A stretch of DNA of 34,708 nucleotides from Thioalkalivibrio sulfidiphilus (GTDB lineage: Bacteria; Pseudomonadota; Gammaproteobacteria; Ectothiorhodospirales; Ectothiorhodospiraceae). The notes under the pieces were generated by a model. The model was not told the DNA's origin. It worked only from the letters and a program-made list of their open reading frames with translations, and made no database searches. The translations under genes were made by a program, and so were the position numbers. The stretch lies in contig NZ_KB898952.1 of assembly GCF_000377945.1 (NCBI RefSeq), forward strand, positions 1 to 34,708, given 5' to 3'. Position 1 is the first letter of the stretch, and every line of letters begins with the position of its first letter. Positions 1 through 9,557 of the stretch are shown here, piece by piece.

Positions 1-29
1 ACCGCTTCGATCTGCCTTGGGTTTTCATC

Positions 30-89
30 GTAGGAGCCCCGACCCCGGGGCGAATGGTGGAATATTCGCCCCGGGGTCGGGGCTCCTAC
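30..89. repeat. Inverted pair of REP-like palindromes
   Basis: Two 26-bp arms, 30-55 and 64-89, are perfect reverse complements around an 8-nt spacer. Each arm starts (or, inverted, ends) with GTAG and holds its own small GC palindrome (GCCCCG, spacer, CGGGGC). A GTAG head before a palindrome is typical of REP sequences mobilised by RAYT (IS200-like) transposases, so this looks like a BIME-type unit. No RAYT gene is in the window. As RNA it would form a very stable hairpin. Confidence 0.75.
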
Positions 90-193
90 AAAACCATGCA
101 AAACAACCCAGGGTAAGGGGGTTGCTGCCTTTGACATTCCCCCCGTTTTTCTCGCCGAGCACGGGGGTGTTCCGGGGTTAAAGCCCGCCAGGG

Positions 194-348
194 GCGCCGC
201 AAGGATGCGGCGCGTCGGCTGTCAGGCCATGGATGGCCTGTCAGCCGACCTCCCCGGAACGGCCCCGCGCGCAGGGCACCCCGCAGGGGCGAGAAAGTCG
301 GGTGTCCTTTCTTTGGTTACTTTCTTTGGACAAGCAAAGAAAGTAACC
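194..348. repeat. Multi-hairpin intergenic element
   Basis: Three hairpins follow one another. Stem 194-200/207-213 has loop AAGGAT. Stem 214-230/233-249 (one mismatch) has apical loop ATGGAT. Stem 315-328/335-348 has loop GACAAG. A short CCCC-GCA-GGGG hairpin lies at 279-289. Small reading frames cross it on both strands, but the sequence is dominated by base-paired structure, so I do not call a protein. From memory, the last hairpin (GGTTACTTTCTTTG and its complement) resembles a dispersed repeat of many gammaproteobacteria that is often mis-annotated as short hypothetical proteins. The rest of 1-586 holds nothing else I can name. Confidence 0.6.
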
Positions 349-586
349 CGAGCCGGCTGCAAGCCGGATCGGAAGCCTTTGACTTGGGTTTTGCCTTTAC
401 CAGAGAACCAATAAGCTGGAGTGCCCGCCCATGATGTCCCGCTCGCTTGACCCTCATTATGGAGACCCCCCCCGGAATTCATGCAACCTTCACCCCATTC
501 ACCCGGTCACACAGATACAAAGCCCACACCCTCAACATAGAAAAATAGGGGTCAGAGAATCCCACCCAACAGAGGAGTCCAACATT

Positions 587-1099
587 ATGAACCCCCAATC
601 CACCTTTATCCGCCTGTTGCTCGCCCTGGGCGCCCTCTGGCTGCTGGCAGCCCCCGCCGCGGCGGAGGCCCCCAAAGGTTATAACTTCGTTAGCTATGAC
701 GAGGGCCTGCGCCTGGCCGCCGAGCAGGACCGGCCGGTGTTCCTGTATTTCGGTCGCTACGGCTGCGGTTGGTGCGACAAGACCAACAGGGAGAGCTTCT
801 CCGACCTGGACCTCAAGGCCCTGTACGAGGAGAACTACGTGCTGGTGTACGTGGACGCCGAGAGCGGGCGGCGCATGACCCTGCCGAGTGGCGAGCGCAT
901 CACCGAGATGGAGCTGGGGGCGCGCATGAACGTGTTCGCCACGCCGGTGTTCGGCTTCCTGGAGGCCGACGGCAACACCATCTTCACGGTGCCCGGCTAC
1001 AAGACCGCTGACGAATTCCGGGACTTCCACCGCTTCGTCTCCGGTGGTCATTACCGGGATCAGCGCCTGTTCGAGTTTCTCGCGGAACAGGCCCGATGA
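587..1099 (+). CDS. Exported thioredoxin-fold protein (CGWC)
   Basis: A 170-residue protein with an N-terminal signal peptide (hydrophobic residues 8-22, AAPAAA cleavage region near 26) and a thioredoxin-type CxxC site, C60-G-W-C63. A conserved ATP-V segment later in the chain supplies the cis-proline next to the active site. It therefore probably acts in the periplasm as a disulfide reductase or isomerase, or as a single-domain Trx-like protein such as those near sulfur-oxidation genes; the partner is unknown. The ATG at 587 is chosen over an upstream in-frame ATG at 431 because AGAGGAG lies 9 nt before it and the signal peptide starts there. It overlaps the next gene by 4 nt (ATGA), so the two are translationally coupled. 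Confidence 0.85.
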   Translation: MNPQSTFIRLLLALGALWLLAAPAAAEAPKGYNFVSYDEGLRLAAEQDRPVFLYFGRYGCGWCDKTNRESFSDLDLKALYEENYVLVYVDAESGRRMTLPSGERITEMELGARMNVFATPVFGFLEADGNTIFTVPGYKTADEFRDFHRFVSGGHYRDQRLFEFLAEQAR

Positions 1100-2295
1100 G
1101 GGGCGGGTGGCTGGCCGGGGCCCTGTTGCTGGCATCCCCGGCGCTGGCCGAATGGCAGTTCGGCCCGGATCTCACTGTCGGCGAGGCGCCCCGGGCAGGG
1201 CTGTTCCACCAGCTGGAAGGCACCGCCCGCCAGCACCTGGCGGTGAACGACGCGGGCACGGTGGCGGCCGTCTGGGCGGACAATGCCGACGGCAGCTACC
1301 AGGTCCGGGCGGCCTTTCGCACCCAGGACACGCCGGAGTTCGGTGCGGCGCAGGCCCTGAGCACGGGCCGCGAGGCCTATCAGCCGGTGGTGGTGGCCGT
1401 GGGCGGTTCCTTTCTGTTCGCCTGGGAGCAGGACGGTCATGTGTGGATGCGCAGCGCCGGCCCCGCCGGGATGGGGCCGGCGACCCGCATCGAGGCCATG
1501 GAATCCACGGAGCCCGCCCTGGCGGCCCACCCGGCGCATGGGGTCGTGGCGGCCTGGGCGCGCCGGGAGTCCGGGGTGATGCGCATCGTCAGCGCGCCGA
1601 TCTCCCTGGACGGGAACGGTGGCGTGCGTCTGGGCGAGGTGCGGCCTGTGGATGCCGAGCCGGCGACGCGGGATCAGCTCTACCCCACCGTGGCGGTGAC
1701 CGATGCCGGCGTGCTGGTGGGCTGGGAGGATCGGCGCCATGGCCATACCCGGCTCTACACTGCGTTTCGGGGCCATGAAGGCGCCTTCAGTGCCCCCCGC
1801 CTGCTCAATGACCTGCCTACGGGGCCGCGCACGGTGGAGTTTGGCGCCGGCTCCGGCGTGACCCGGCTGGCCCTGGTGGCCCGGGGCGACCGGGTGGCGG
1901 CGGTGTGGCTGGACAAGCGGGACTACCGTTCAGGCTATGACGTGTTCGCGGCACTCAGCGAGGACGGGGGCGCGAGCTTCGGGCCCAACGAGATGGTGCA
2001 GGACATGTTCGGTGCCAACATCCCCCAATGGCGGGCTGCCGTGGCCTTGGACCCCGAGGGTCTGCCGCTGGCGGTCTGGGACGACACCCGGGACGACACC
2101 CCGGACCTGTGGATGTCCTGGCGGGAGGACGGCGAGTGGAGTGACGACCAGGCCGTGGCGCCCGGCTATGGACCCGGCGCCCACACCAGCCCGTCGGCGG
2201 CATTCGGCCCTGACGGTCGCCTGCACCTGCTCTGGACCAGCCGCACGGCGCAGGGCCTGAGCCACCTGCGCTACACTTGGGCAGAAAGGCACTAG
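1096..2295 (+). CDS. Exported BNR/Asp-box beta-propeller protein
   Basis: A 399-residue protein with a short signal peptide ending near ASPALA (residue 18). It then carries repeated segments of the form AVWxD, VGWEDRR, VWLDKRD and VWDDTRD, each followed by a strand, which is the pattern of a sialidase-like propeller. A clear Asp-box (SEDGGASFG) is present. No catalytic sialidase residues can be assigned, so I do not call an enzyme; a periplasmic binding or scaffolding role is equally possible. Its start overlaps the stop of the thioredoxin-like gene by 4 nt, so both proteins probably act in the same periplasmic process. A heptamer repeat begins 4 nt after its stop codon and a terminator follows at 2389. 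Confidence 0.75.
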   Translation: MRGGWLAGALLLASPALAEWQFGPDLTVGEAPRAGLFHQLEGTARQHLAVNDAGTVAAVWADNADGSYQVRAAFRTQDTPEFGAAQALSTGREAYQPVVVAVGGSFLFAWEQDGHVWMRSAGPAGMGPATRIEAMESTEPALAAHPAHGVVAAWARRESGVMRIVSAPISLDGNGGVRLGEVRPVDAEPATRDQLYPTVAVTDAGVLVGWEDRRHGHTRLYTAFRGHEGAFSAPRLLNDLPTGPRTVEFGAGSGVTRLALVARGDRVAAVWLDKRDYRSGYDVFAALSEDGGASFGPNEMVQDMFGANIPQWRAAVALDPEGLPLAVWDDTRDDTPDLWMSWREDGEWSDDQAVAPGYGPGAHTSPSAAFGPDGRLHLLWTSRTAQGLSHLRYTWAERH

Positions 2296-2299
2296 AAGC

Positions 2300-2325
2300 A
2301 AGAGACAAGAGACAAGAGACAAGAG
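2300..2325 (+). repeat. Heptamer tandem repeat (AAGAGAC)n
   Basis: Three full AAGAGAC units (2300-2306, 2307-2313, 2314-2320) and a partial fourth start four bases after the TAG of the BNR-type gene. The unit is purine-rich on the coding strand, like the arrays after other stop codons in this window. Confidence 0.85.
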
Positions 2326-2388
2326 GGTTGCATTCCGGGCGCGGCGGCCCAAGCTTGTCCTCTAGGGCCTTATGTCCTGTCTACCCCC

Positions 2389-2415
2389 GGGGCGCCTGAA
2401 GGCGCCCCAGGTTTT
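2389..2415 (+). terminator. Intrinsic terminator after the exported-protein pair
   Basis: An 8-bp stem GGGGCGCC/GGCGCCCC at 2389-2396 and 2401-2408 closes a TGAA loop and is followed by AGGTTTT. The T-run is short (four), so termination may be partial. It lies between the BNR-type gene and fxsA. Confidence 0.6.
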
Positions 2416-2416
2416 C

Positions 2417-2451
2417 ATTCATCCTTCCACCTTCAGCCTTCATCCTTGCCC
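2417..2451. repeat. Pyrimidine-rich heptamer array before fxsA
   Basis: Five consecutive 7-nt units can be read: ATTCATC, CTTCCAC, CTTCAGC, CTTCATC, CTTGCCC. On the other strand the units are GAAGNNN-like. The array ends six bases before the fxsA ATG and occupies the place where a ribosome binding site would be expected. Confidence 0.65.
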
Positions 2452-2457
2452 CCCCCC

Positions 2458-2934
2458 ATGCCTATTTTCCCTATCCTGGCGTTCCTGTTCCTGGCCGTGC
2501 CCCTGCTGGAGATCTTCCTGTTCATCCAGGTGGGCGGCTGGATCGGGGTCTGGCCCACCATCGGGCTGGTGATCCTCACCGCCATCGCCGGCGCCTTCCT
2601 GCTGCGCTGGCAGGGGCTGGCCACCCTGACCCGGGTGCGCCGGGCCCTGGACCAGGGGCAGATACCGGCGCTCGAGATGCTGGAGGGGGTGCTGCTGGTG
2701 TTCGGTGGCGCCCTGCTGCTGACCCCGGGATTCTTCACCGACGCCATCGGCTTTGCCTGCCTGCTGCCGCTCACCCGCCACCTCATGGCCCGCTGGCTGT
2801 TCATCAAGGGGATATTCGTGGCCCGCGGTCCCCGTCCCGGCGGCTCCCAGGGACCCGCGGGGCCTGGCGAGTCCGGTCCTCGCCCGGGTGGTGGGCGGAC
2901 CCTCGAAGGCGAATACAGGAAGGATGACCCCTAG
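2458..2934 (+). CDS. fxsA: FxsA family membrane protein
   Basis: A 158-residue protein that starts with two hydrophobic segments (about residues 4-24 and 30-50) around the family signature LEIFLFIQVGGWIG, continues with a segment ending LLRWQG, and has a third hydrophobic stretch (about 75-100). The tail is hydrophilic and rich in Gly and Pro. FxsA is an inner-membrane protein named for suppressing F-plasmid exclusion of phage T7; its cellular role is unclear. Its position directly before groES-groEL is a common gammaproteobacterial arrangement. The ATG at 2458 is preferred over a TTG at 2446, which would only add three prolines. No good ribosome binding site is visible, because a heptamer array occupies that stretch. 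Confidence 0.88.
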   Translation: MPIFPILAFLFLAVPLLEIFLFIQVGGWIGVWPTIGLVILTAIAGAFLLRWQGLATLTRVRRALDQGQIPALEMLEGVLLVFGGALLLTPGFFTDAIGFACLLPLTRHLMARWLFIKGIFVARGPRPGGSQGPAGPGESGPRPGGGRTLEGEYRKDDP

Positions 2935-2996
2935 CGAAGTGCGAAGGGTGAACTGGGAAGTGAAAGTCCATTTCGTACTTCCCAATTCCCACTTCG
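2935..2996. repeat. GAAGTGC heptamer palindrome after fxsA
   Basis: One base after the TAG of fxsA come GAAGTGC, GAAGGGT, GAACTGG, GAAGTGA in strict 7-nt register. An inverted copy (ACTTCCC, AATTCCC, ACTTCGG) follows at about 2977-2996. The same family recurs at 13489-13597 and 15347-15453. Confidence 0.75.
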
Positions 2997-3011
2997 GCCT
3001 TCCCGCGGGCC

Positions 3012-3039
3012 TTGACTTCCCTCCCTTGGTCACTATTAT
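3012..3039 (+). promoter_or_regulatory. Sigma70 promoter of groESL
   Basis: TTGACT at 3012-3017 and TATTAT at 3034-3039 are separated by 16 bp. The predicted start of transcription falls inside the CIRCE element that begins at 3039, which suits repression by HrcA. Confidence 0.7.
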
Positions 3040-3065
3040 TGGCACTCACCAGGGATGAGTGCTAA
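3039..3065. promoter_or_regulatory. CIRCE operator (HrcA binding site)
   Basis: TTGGCACTC (3039-3047), a 9-nt spacer, and GAGTGCTAA (3057-3065) match the CIRCE consensus TTAGCACTC-N9-GAGTGCTAA with a single deviation. CIRCE is bound by the heat-shock repressor HrcA, whose activity depends on GroE. E. coli lacks this system, but other gammaproteobacteria have it. No hrcA gene lies in the window. Confidence 0.95.
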
Positions 3066-3128
3066 CAGTCCTCGCCCGACACCGTCACGACAACCACTAC
3101 TCTCACTCTATTGAAGGAGCTGACACCC

Positions 3129-3419
3129 ATGAATATCCGTCCGTTGCATGATCGCGTGATCATCAAGCGCATGGAGGAAGAGCGCACCACCGCCGGTGGC
3201 ATCGTGATCCCCGATTCCGCCACCGAGAAGCCGGTCCGCGGCGAAGTCATTGCCGTCGGCAAGGGCAAGATCCTGGAGAACGGCGAAGTCCGTGCCCTGG
3301 ACGTGAAGGTGGGCGACAAGGTGCTGTTCGGCAAGTACTCCGGCACCGAGATCAAGGTGGACGGCCAGGAAGTGCTCGTGATGCGCGAAGAAGACATCAT
3401 GGGCGTCCTCGAGGGCTGA
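3129..3419 (+). CDS. groES: Co-chaperonin GroES
   Basis: A 96-residue protein of the standard GroES length. It begins [14 protein letters not shown], contains the mobile-loop region around [14 protein letters not shown] (about residues 18-31), and ends with the usual [10 protein letters not shown]. It forms the heptameric lid of the GroEL folding chamber in the cytoplasm. The ATG at 3129 is preceded by AAGGAG at 3114-3119 with a 9-nt spacing; an in-frame TTG at 3111 would overlap that site and is rejected. It is the first gene of the groESL operon, with an 83-nt gap before groEL and control by CIRCE/HrcA. Confidence 0.98.
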   Translation: MNIRPLHDRVIIKRMEEERTTAGGIVIPDSATEKPVRGEVIAVGKGKILENGEVRALDVKVGDKVLFGKYSGTEIKVDGQEVLVMREEDIMGVLEG

Positions 3420-3487
3420 TCCCCGAACCCCGCAATTTCCTGACGGACCGGGTCTTTGAGCCGGTCCATGACAGCATCGAACTCTAG

Positions 3488-5140
<1,653 letters not shown>

Positions 5141-5177
5141 GCCCGGGCTTCCCTCCAAGCCTTGAGCAGTAAACCTG

Positions 5178-5207
5178 GCCCCGTGCGCAAGCACGGGGCT
5201 TTTTTTT
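5178..5207 (+). terminator. Intrinsic terminator of groESL
   Basis: A 9-bp perfect stem GCCCCGTGC/GCACGGGGC (5178-5186, 5191-5199) with a GCAA tetraloop is followed by eight T residues (5200-5207). Confidence 0.95.
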
Positions 5208-5211
5208 GGTC

Positions 5212-5298
5212 TAAGGCCTTCAACGCAAAGACGCAGAGAACGCAAAGAAGATCTTGTTAGAAAAGCCTTTGAGACCCTGGCGTCTTTGCGTTGAGGCT
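5212..5298. repeat. Octamer palindrome, ACGCAAAG family, copy 1
   Basis: The left arm holds TCAACGCAAAGACGC (5220-5234) and the right arm its exact complement (5280-5294). Between them are further CGCAAAG units and an AGATCTT core. Related copies lie at 9377-9466 and 12046-12148. All three keep the order: CAACGCA arm, CGCAAAG-like units, AGATCTT core, inverted arm. Confidence 0.8.
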
Positions 5299-5475
5299 TT
5301 GATCCACCCGCATATCTCACCGGGATCGCGGGAGCAGGCGAAGACGAGCCTGAACCGCGAAAGGACACCGGCGGGAACAGACTGTCATGCTGAGTTCGCC
5401 GACCCTTTCGACATATTTGACCGATGTGTCAACCTGTTGCGCGCCAGCCGGTGTCCGACCGGTGAAATATGCGGG
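5299..5475. other. Intergenic stretch without recognised content
   Basis: This lies between the groESL-side repeat and the 3' end of metR. I see no gene and no clear terminator, only a weak 5-bp hairpin (CCGGT/ACCGG) near 5450-5465 that could mark the metR transcript end. Confidence 0.4.
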
Positions 5476-6372
5476 TTAACGGTGCGCAACGCCGGGTTGG
5501 CGTGCCAGTTCGATGAAGGCGTCCAGGTAGGCAGTCCCCGCATCCGCTTCCCGGGTGCCCAGAAAGATCTGCTTGAACAGACCGTCTCGACCCAGCTGGG
5601 CGGTGAGCAGTTCCAAGCGGGCGGCGTGCGCTTCCACCAGCCAACGGGGCAAGGCCGCTACACCGCGGCCGCTGGCGACCATCTGCAGCAGGATGTCGGT
5701 GGTCTCGATGCGCTTGTGACGTCTGGGACTTATGCCCGCGGGGGTCAGAAATTGCTTGAAGATGTCCAGCCGGTCGTTTTCGACCGGATAAGTGATCAGC
5801 ACCTCGCAACTCAAGTGTTCCGGCGTGATCCAGGGCCGAGTGGCCAGGCGGTGTTGGCGGCTCATGGCCAGGACCATCTCGTAGTCGAAGACAGGCACAA
5901 AGCGCAGGCCGGGTTTGTAAAGTGGGTCGGGTGTCACCAGCAGATCGATCTCGTGATCGAACAGCGCACCGATGCCTCCGAACTGGAATTTCTGCTTGAC
6001 GTCCACGTCCACGTCGGGCCACTCGGCCAGATAGGGGGAGACCACCTGGAGCAGCCATTCATAGCAGGGATGGCACTCCATGCCGATGCGCAGCGTGCCC
6101 CGTTCGCCCTGAGCGTACTGGCGCATGCGTCGCTCCGCTTCCTCTAGCTGGGGCAGGATGCGGCGGGCTACGCCGAGCAGGTGATGCCCCGCCTGGGTCA
6201 GCCGCAGGCGGCGTCCATCCCGCTGCCAGATCGGGGTGCCCAGGTATTGTTCGAGTTTCTTGATGGCGTGGCTCAGAGCTGACTGGGTCAGGCACAACAC
6301 GTCCGCGGCGGCGGTCAGTGATCCCTGACGCTCCACTTCGAGAATCATGCGCAGATGGGTTCTTTCAAGCAT
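5476..6372 (-). CDS. metR: LysR-type regulator MetR
   Basis: A 298-residue LysR-family regulator. The N-terminal winged helix-turn-helix reads LTAAADVLCLTQSALSHAIKKLE (about residues 19-41; quoted here only to locate it), with the usual substrate-binding domain from about residue 90 (TLRIGMECHPCYEWL onward). The ECHPCYEWL segment and the divergent placement beside metE identify it as MetR, which binds homocysteine as co-inducer and activates metE in other gammaproteobacteria. The ATG at 6372 is the natural start, with the HTH at its usual distance. Its promoter region is shared with metE (6373-6484). No convincing terminator follows. Confidence 0.93.
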   Translation of the reverse strand: MLERTHLRMILEVERQGSLTAAADVLCLTQSALSHAIKKLEQYLGTPIWQRDGRRLRLTQAGHHLLGVARRILPQLEEAERRMRQYAQGERGTLRIGMECHPCYEWLLQVVSPYLAEWPDVDVDVKQKFQFGGIGALFDHEIDLLVTPDPLYKPGLRFVPVFDYEMVLAMSRQHRLATRPWITPEHLSCEVLITYPVENDRLDIFKQFLTPAGISPRRHKRIETTDILLQMVASGRGVAALPRWLVEAHAARLELLTAQLGRDGLFKQIFLGTREADAGTAYLDAFIELARQPGVAHR

Positions 6373-6484
6373 GATAATTCATGAGCAAAATTCATGGTCT
6401 GTTTGAATAATATCATTTTAATTCAACATAAACCCTCTCTACCATGCCCGTGATCCATCAACTTGCGACACACGAGGCATGTCC
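6373..6484. promoter_or_regulatory. metR-metE divergent control region
   Basis: This 112-bp AT-rich region holds two direct ATTCATG repeats 12 bp apart (6378-6384 and 6390-6396) and an inverted TTGAAT/ATTCAA pair (6403-6408, 6421-6426) with a 12-bp spacer. The known enterobacterial MetR site is TGAA-N5-TTCA. No exact match is present, but these TGAA/TTCA-containing elements are the best candidates. GAGG at 6474-6477 is the probable metE ribosome binding site. Confidence 0.5.
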
Positions 6485-8824
6485 ATGGTCACGACACACA
6501 ATCTGGGTTTTCCACGCATTGGTGCGAAGCGGGAACTGAAGTTCGCCCTGGAGGCTTACTGGAAGGGGACGTCCTCGCAGGAGGCCTTACTCGCCCTGGG
6601 CGCGCAGCTGCGAGAGCGCCACTGGGCGCAGCAGGCTGATCTGGACTGGGTACCGGTGGGGGATTTTTCCCTCTATGACCAAGTGCTCGACATGAGTTTC
6701 ACCCTGGGAAATTTGCCCGCTCGGGTTCGCGATTTGGGCGGCGACGAACTGGACAACTACTTCCGTGTGGCGCGGGGCCGCTCGGCACCCCGGCAAGGCA
6801 ATGCTGTGGGGGTGCAGGCCGGCGAGATGACCAAGTGGTTCAACACCAACTATCACTACATCGTTCCTGAGTTCGACGCGGATACGGTGTTCTCGCTCAA
6901 TGCCGGACGGCTGCTGGCGCAGGTGCAAGAGGCGAAGGCACTTGGGGGCAGCGCGAAGCCGGTGCTGATCGGTCCAGTCACCTATCTGTGGCTGGGGAAG
7001 GCCCTGGACGGATCCGAGAAGTTGGATCTGCTGGAGTGTCTGCTGCCGGTGTACCGGGCGTTGTTGAACCGGTTGGCCGAGGAGGGCGTGGAATGGGTGC
7101 AAATGGACGAGCCGGTGCTGGTCACGGAAATGGACAGCCAGTGGCGTCATGCGCTGAACCTGGCCTACCACGACCTCAAGTCATGTCCGGTGAAGTTGCT
7201 GCTGGCTACCTACTTCGACCGCTTGCAGGAGAACCTGCACCTGGCGGGCACGCTGCCGGTGGCCGGTCTGCACCTGGACGCCATCAATGCCCGCGATGAG
7301 GTGTTTCCCCTGCTCGGCCTGCTGCCTTCGCACAAGGTCCTGTCCCTGGGCGTGGTCGACGGGCGCAACGTATGGAAGACGGATCTCAACGCCACGCTGG
7401 ATTGGCTGGAGCCCGTGCATGATCAATTGGGCAAGCGTCTGTGGGTCGCACCCTCGTGCTCGCTGCTGCACGTGCCGGTCGATCTGAGCAACGAACACCG
7501 GCTTGATCCTGAGGTTCGGGACTGGATGGCGTTCGCGGTACAGAAACTGGAAGAAGTGCGTGTCCTGGCCAAGGCGCTCAATGAAGGCCGTCATGCCGTA
7601 CGGGATGAGCTCGACGATAATCAGGCCGCGATCACGGCTCGACGGACATCACCGCGCGTGAACAATCCCCGAGTCAAGGCGGCATTGGCCGGTATGGACG
7701 AGCGTCTCGGCCGGCGGCAGAGCCCGCATGCCCAGCGCGTCGTGAAGCAGGCGGCGGTCCTCGATCTGCCCGTGTTTCCCACTACCACCATCGGATCGTT
7801 CCCCCAGACAGCTGAGATCCGCCAGGCACGCGCCCAGTTCAAACGCGGTGAGTTGGACGCCGAGGCCTACAAGCGTGCTATGCGCCTGGAGATCGAGCGC
7901 TGCGTGCGCGAGCAGGAGGCCCTGGGGCTCGATGTGCTGGTACATGGTGAGGCGGAGCGCAATGACATGGTCGAGTACTTCGGCGAACAGCTGCATGGCT
8001 ATGCCATCAGTCAGTCCGGCTGGGTGCAGTCCTATGGGTCGCGCTGTGTCAAGCCACCCATTCTGTTTGGTGATGTCAGCCGGCCAAGGGCCATGACCCT
8101 GGAGTGGATCGGCTATGCACAGTCTCTGACACCCAAACCCATGAAAGGCATGCTCACCGGTCCGGTCACGATGCTCAACTGGTCGTTCGTGCGCGACGAT
8201 CAGCCTCGTTCGCTGACCTGCAGGCAACTGGCCTTGGCGATTCGGGAAGAGGTTCTGGACCTGGAAAAGGCCGGTATAAGGATCATTCAGATCGATGAGG
8301 CGGCATTGCGCGAGGGCCTGCCCCTACGCAAGTCTGAATGGGCGGCGTATCTGGACTGGGCGGTCGAGGCCTTCCGGGTCAGTGCCAACAGTGTACGCGA
8401 CGAGACCCAGATCCATACCCATATGTGCTATTCGGAGTTCAACGACATCATCGAGTCCATCGCGGACATGGATGCCGACGTGATCACGATAGAAACCTCG
8501 CGTTCAAACATGGAGTTGCTTGAGGCCTTCGAAGATTTCAAATACCCCAATGACATAGGGCCAGGTGTGTACGACATCCATTCGCCCAACATCCCGACCC
8601 AGGAGGCCATCGAGCAGTTGATGCAACGGGCGCAGCAGCGCATACCTACGGACCGGCTTTGGGTCAACCCGGACTGCGGCCTCAAGACCCGGCAATGGTA
8701 CGAGGTCATTCCGGCACTGCGCAACATGGTGGCCGCAGCCAGATCGCTGCGTGAGCGCCTGCTGGAGAAATCACTTGCCGGCCCGGCTGGTGTCGCGCCC
8801 AACTGCAGCCAATACGGTGTTTGA
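6485..8824 (+). CDS. metE: Cobalamin-independent methionine synthase MetE
   Basis: A 779-residue enzyme that transfers the methyl group from 5-methyltetrahydropteroyl-tri-L-glutamate to homocysteine in the cytoplasm. The N-terminal half begins with the signature [13 protein letters not shown]. The C-terminal catalytic half contains [10 protein letters not shown], the zinc ligands His646 and Cys648 in HTHMCYSEF, and Cys731 in NPDCGLKTR. Length fits the family (about 750-780). The ATG at 6485 is chosen because GAGG at 6474-6477 sits 7 nt before it; an in-frame ATG at 6479 is only 1 nt from that GAGG. It is divergent from metR and most likely activated by MetR. Confidence 0.97.
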   Translation: MVTTHNLGFPRIGAKRELKFALEAYWKGTSSQEALLALGAQLRERHWAQQADLDWVPVGDFSLYDQVLDMSFTLGNLPARVRDLGGDELDNYFRVARGRSAPRQGNAVGVQAGEMTKWFNTNYHYIVPEFDADTVFSLNAGRLLAQVQEAKALGGSAKPVLIGPVTYLWLGKALDGSEKLDLLECLLPVYRALLNRLAEEGVEWVQMDEPVLVTEMDSQWRHALNLAYHDLKSCPVKLLLATYFDRLQENLHLAGTLPVAGLHLDAINARDEVFPLLGLLPSHKVLSLGVVDGRNVWKTDLNATLDWLEPVHDQLGKRLWVAPSCSLLHVPVDLSNEHRLDPEVRDWMAFAVQKLEEVRVLAKALNEGRHAVRDELDDNQAAITARRTSPRVNNPRVKAALAGMDERLGRRQSPHAQRVVKQAAVLDLPVFPTTTIGSFPQTAEIRQARAQFKRGELDAEAYKRAMRLEIERCVREQEALGLDVLVHGEAERNDMVEYFGEQLHGYAISQSGWVQSYGSRCVKPPILFGDVSRPRAMTLEWIGYAQSLTPKPMKGMLTGPVTMLNWSFVRDDQPRSLTCRQLALAIREEVLDLEKAGIRIIQIDEAALREGLPLRKSEWAAYLDWAVEAFRVSANSVRDETQIHTHMCYSEFNDIIESIADMDADVITIETSRSNMELLEAFEDFKYPNDIGPGVYDIHSPNIPTQEAIEQLMQRAQQRIPTDRLWVNPDCGLKTRQWYEVIPALRNMVAAARSLRERLLEKSLAGPAGVAPNCSQYGV

Positions 8825-8857
8825 AGCGGCATCCACTCACCATGTGACGCTGATACA

Positions 8858-9346
8858 ATGCTGGCCATGAGCGTGCGATGGTTGGGTGTTGCGTTATCAG
8901 CTGTGATGACCCTGGCAGCCTGTGGGGACGGTGCCCAGGAGCACGAGGCTCAGGTGCGCCAGCCGGATACCGGGCGCTGGTACACGGAGGCCCAGGTGCA
9001 GAAGGGCGCGCGGGTGTTCGCGGCCAACTGTGCCGTGTGCCACGGCGACCGGGCCCAGGCGGAGGACACCTGGCGCCAGCGCCTGCCCGACGGCAAGTTC
9101 CCGCCCCCGCCGCTCAACGGCACCGCCCACGCCTGGCACCATCCCCTGTTCGAACTGCGGGAGATCATCAAGGACGGCTCCGACCCCGCCCTGGGCAACA
9201 TGCCCGCCTGGGGACACATCCTGTCAGACGCCGAGATCGACGCCGCCATCGCCTGGTTCCAGTCCCTCTGGCCCCACGAGGTCTACGAGGCCTGGCGCGA
9301 GATCGACGCCCGCCGCCAGGACGAGCGGCAGCATCATCGGCGTTAG
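8858..9346 (+). CDS. Monoheme cytochrome c lipoprotein
   Basis: A 162-residue protein with a lipoprotein signal (hydrophobic stretch, then LAAC with Cys22 as lipidation site) and one heme site C58-A-V-C61-H62 in a class I cytochrome c domain. The likely axial methionine is Met115 in GNMPAWG. The C-terminus is charged and His-rich (RRQDERQHHRR). It would be tethered to the outer face of the inner membrane, or to the outer membrane, and carry electrons in the periplasm. An in-frame ATG at 8867 is an alternative start; neither has a clear ribosome binding site. It lies between metE and the copper genes with no overlap. The partner oxidase or reductase is not evident. Confidence 0.85.
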   Translation: MLAMSVRWLGVALSAVMTLAACGDGAQEHEAQVRQPDTGRWYTEAQVQKGARVFAANCAVCHGDRAQAEDTWRQRLPDGKFPPPPLNGTAHAWHHPLFELREIIKDGSDPALGNMPAWGHILSDAEIDAAIAWFQSLWPHEVYEAWREIDARRQDERQHHRR

Positions 9347-9376
9347 TGCCCGGGTCGAAAGCGCTCATGAGGCGAA

Positions 9377-9466
9377 GGCTTTCAACGCAAAGACGCAAAG
9401 ACGCCAAGGTCGCAAAGGTTTTTTCACAAGATCTTCTTTGCGTTCTCTGCGTCTTTGCGTTGAATG
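9377..9466. repeat. Octamer palindrome, ACGCAAAG family, copy 2
   Basis: TTCAACGCAAAGACGCA at 9381-9397 is matched by its complement at 9448-9464. In between, ACGCAAAG, ACGCCAAG, GTCGCAAAG run in about 8-nt register, followed by the shared AGATCTT core (9429-9435). It lies between the cytochrome c gene and the copA promoter. Confidence 0.8.
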
Positions 9467-9491
9467 CTCTTAAACGAACACCCCCCAACCC

Positions 9492-9522
9492 TTGACCTTC
9501 CAATGATGGGAAGGTCTATGCT
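9492..9522 (+). promoter_or_regulatory. CueR-type promoter and operator of copA
   Basis: The -35 TTGACC (9492-9497) and -10 TATGCT (9517-9522) are 19 bp apart, the over-long spacer used by MerR-family activators. The spacer contains the dyad GACCTTCC (9494-9501)/GGAAGGTC (9509-9516), the same form as the E. coli copA operator bound by CueR. Confidence 0.95.
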
Positions 9523-9557
9523 TTTCCCATGATCCATCCGGATCGTGGAGAAGCACC

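Noticed and set aside
205-482. Short open frames on both strands in the first intergenic region
   Set aside because: They follow the stems of a hairpin repeat. The same VTFF-KKVT-like peptide appears on both strands because the DNA is palindromic, so a protein is unlikely.
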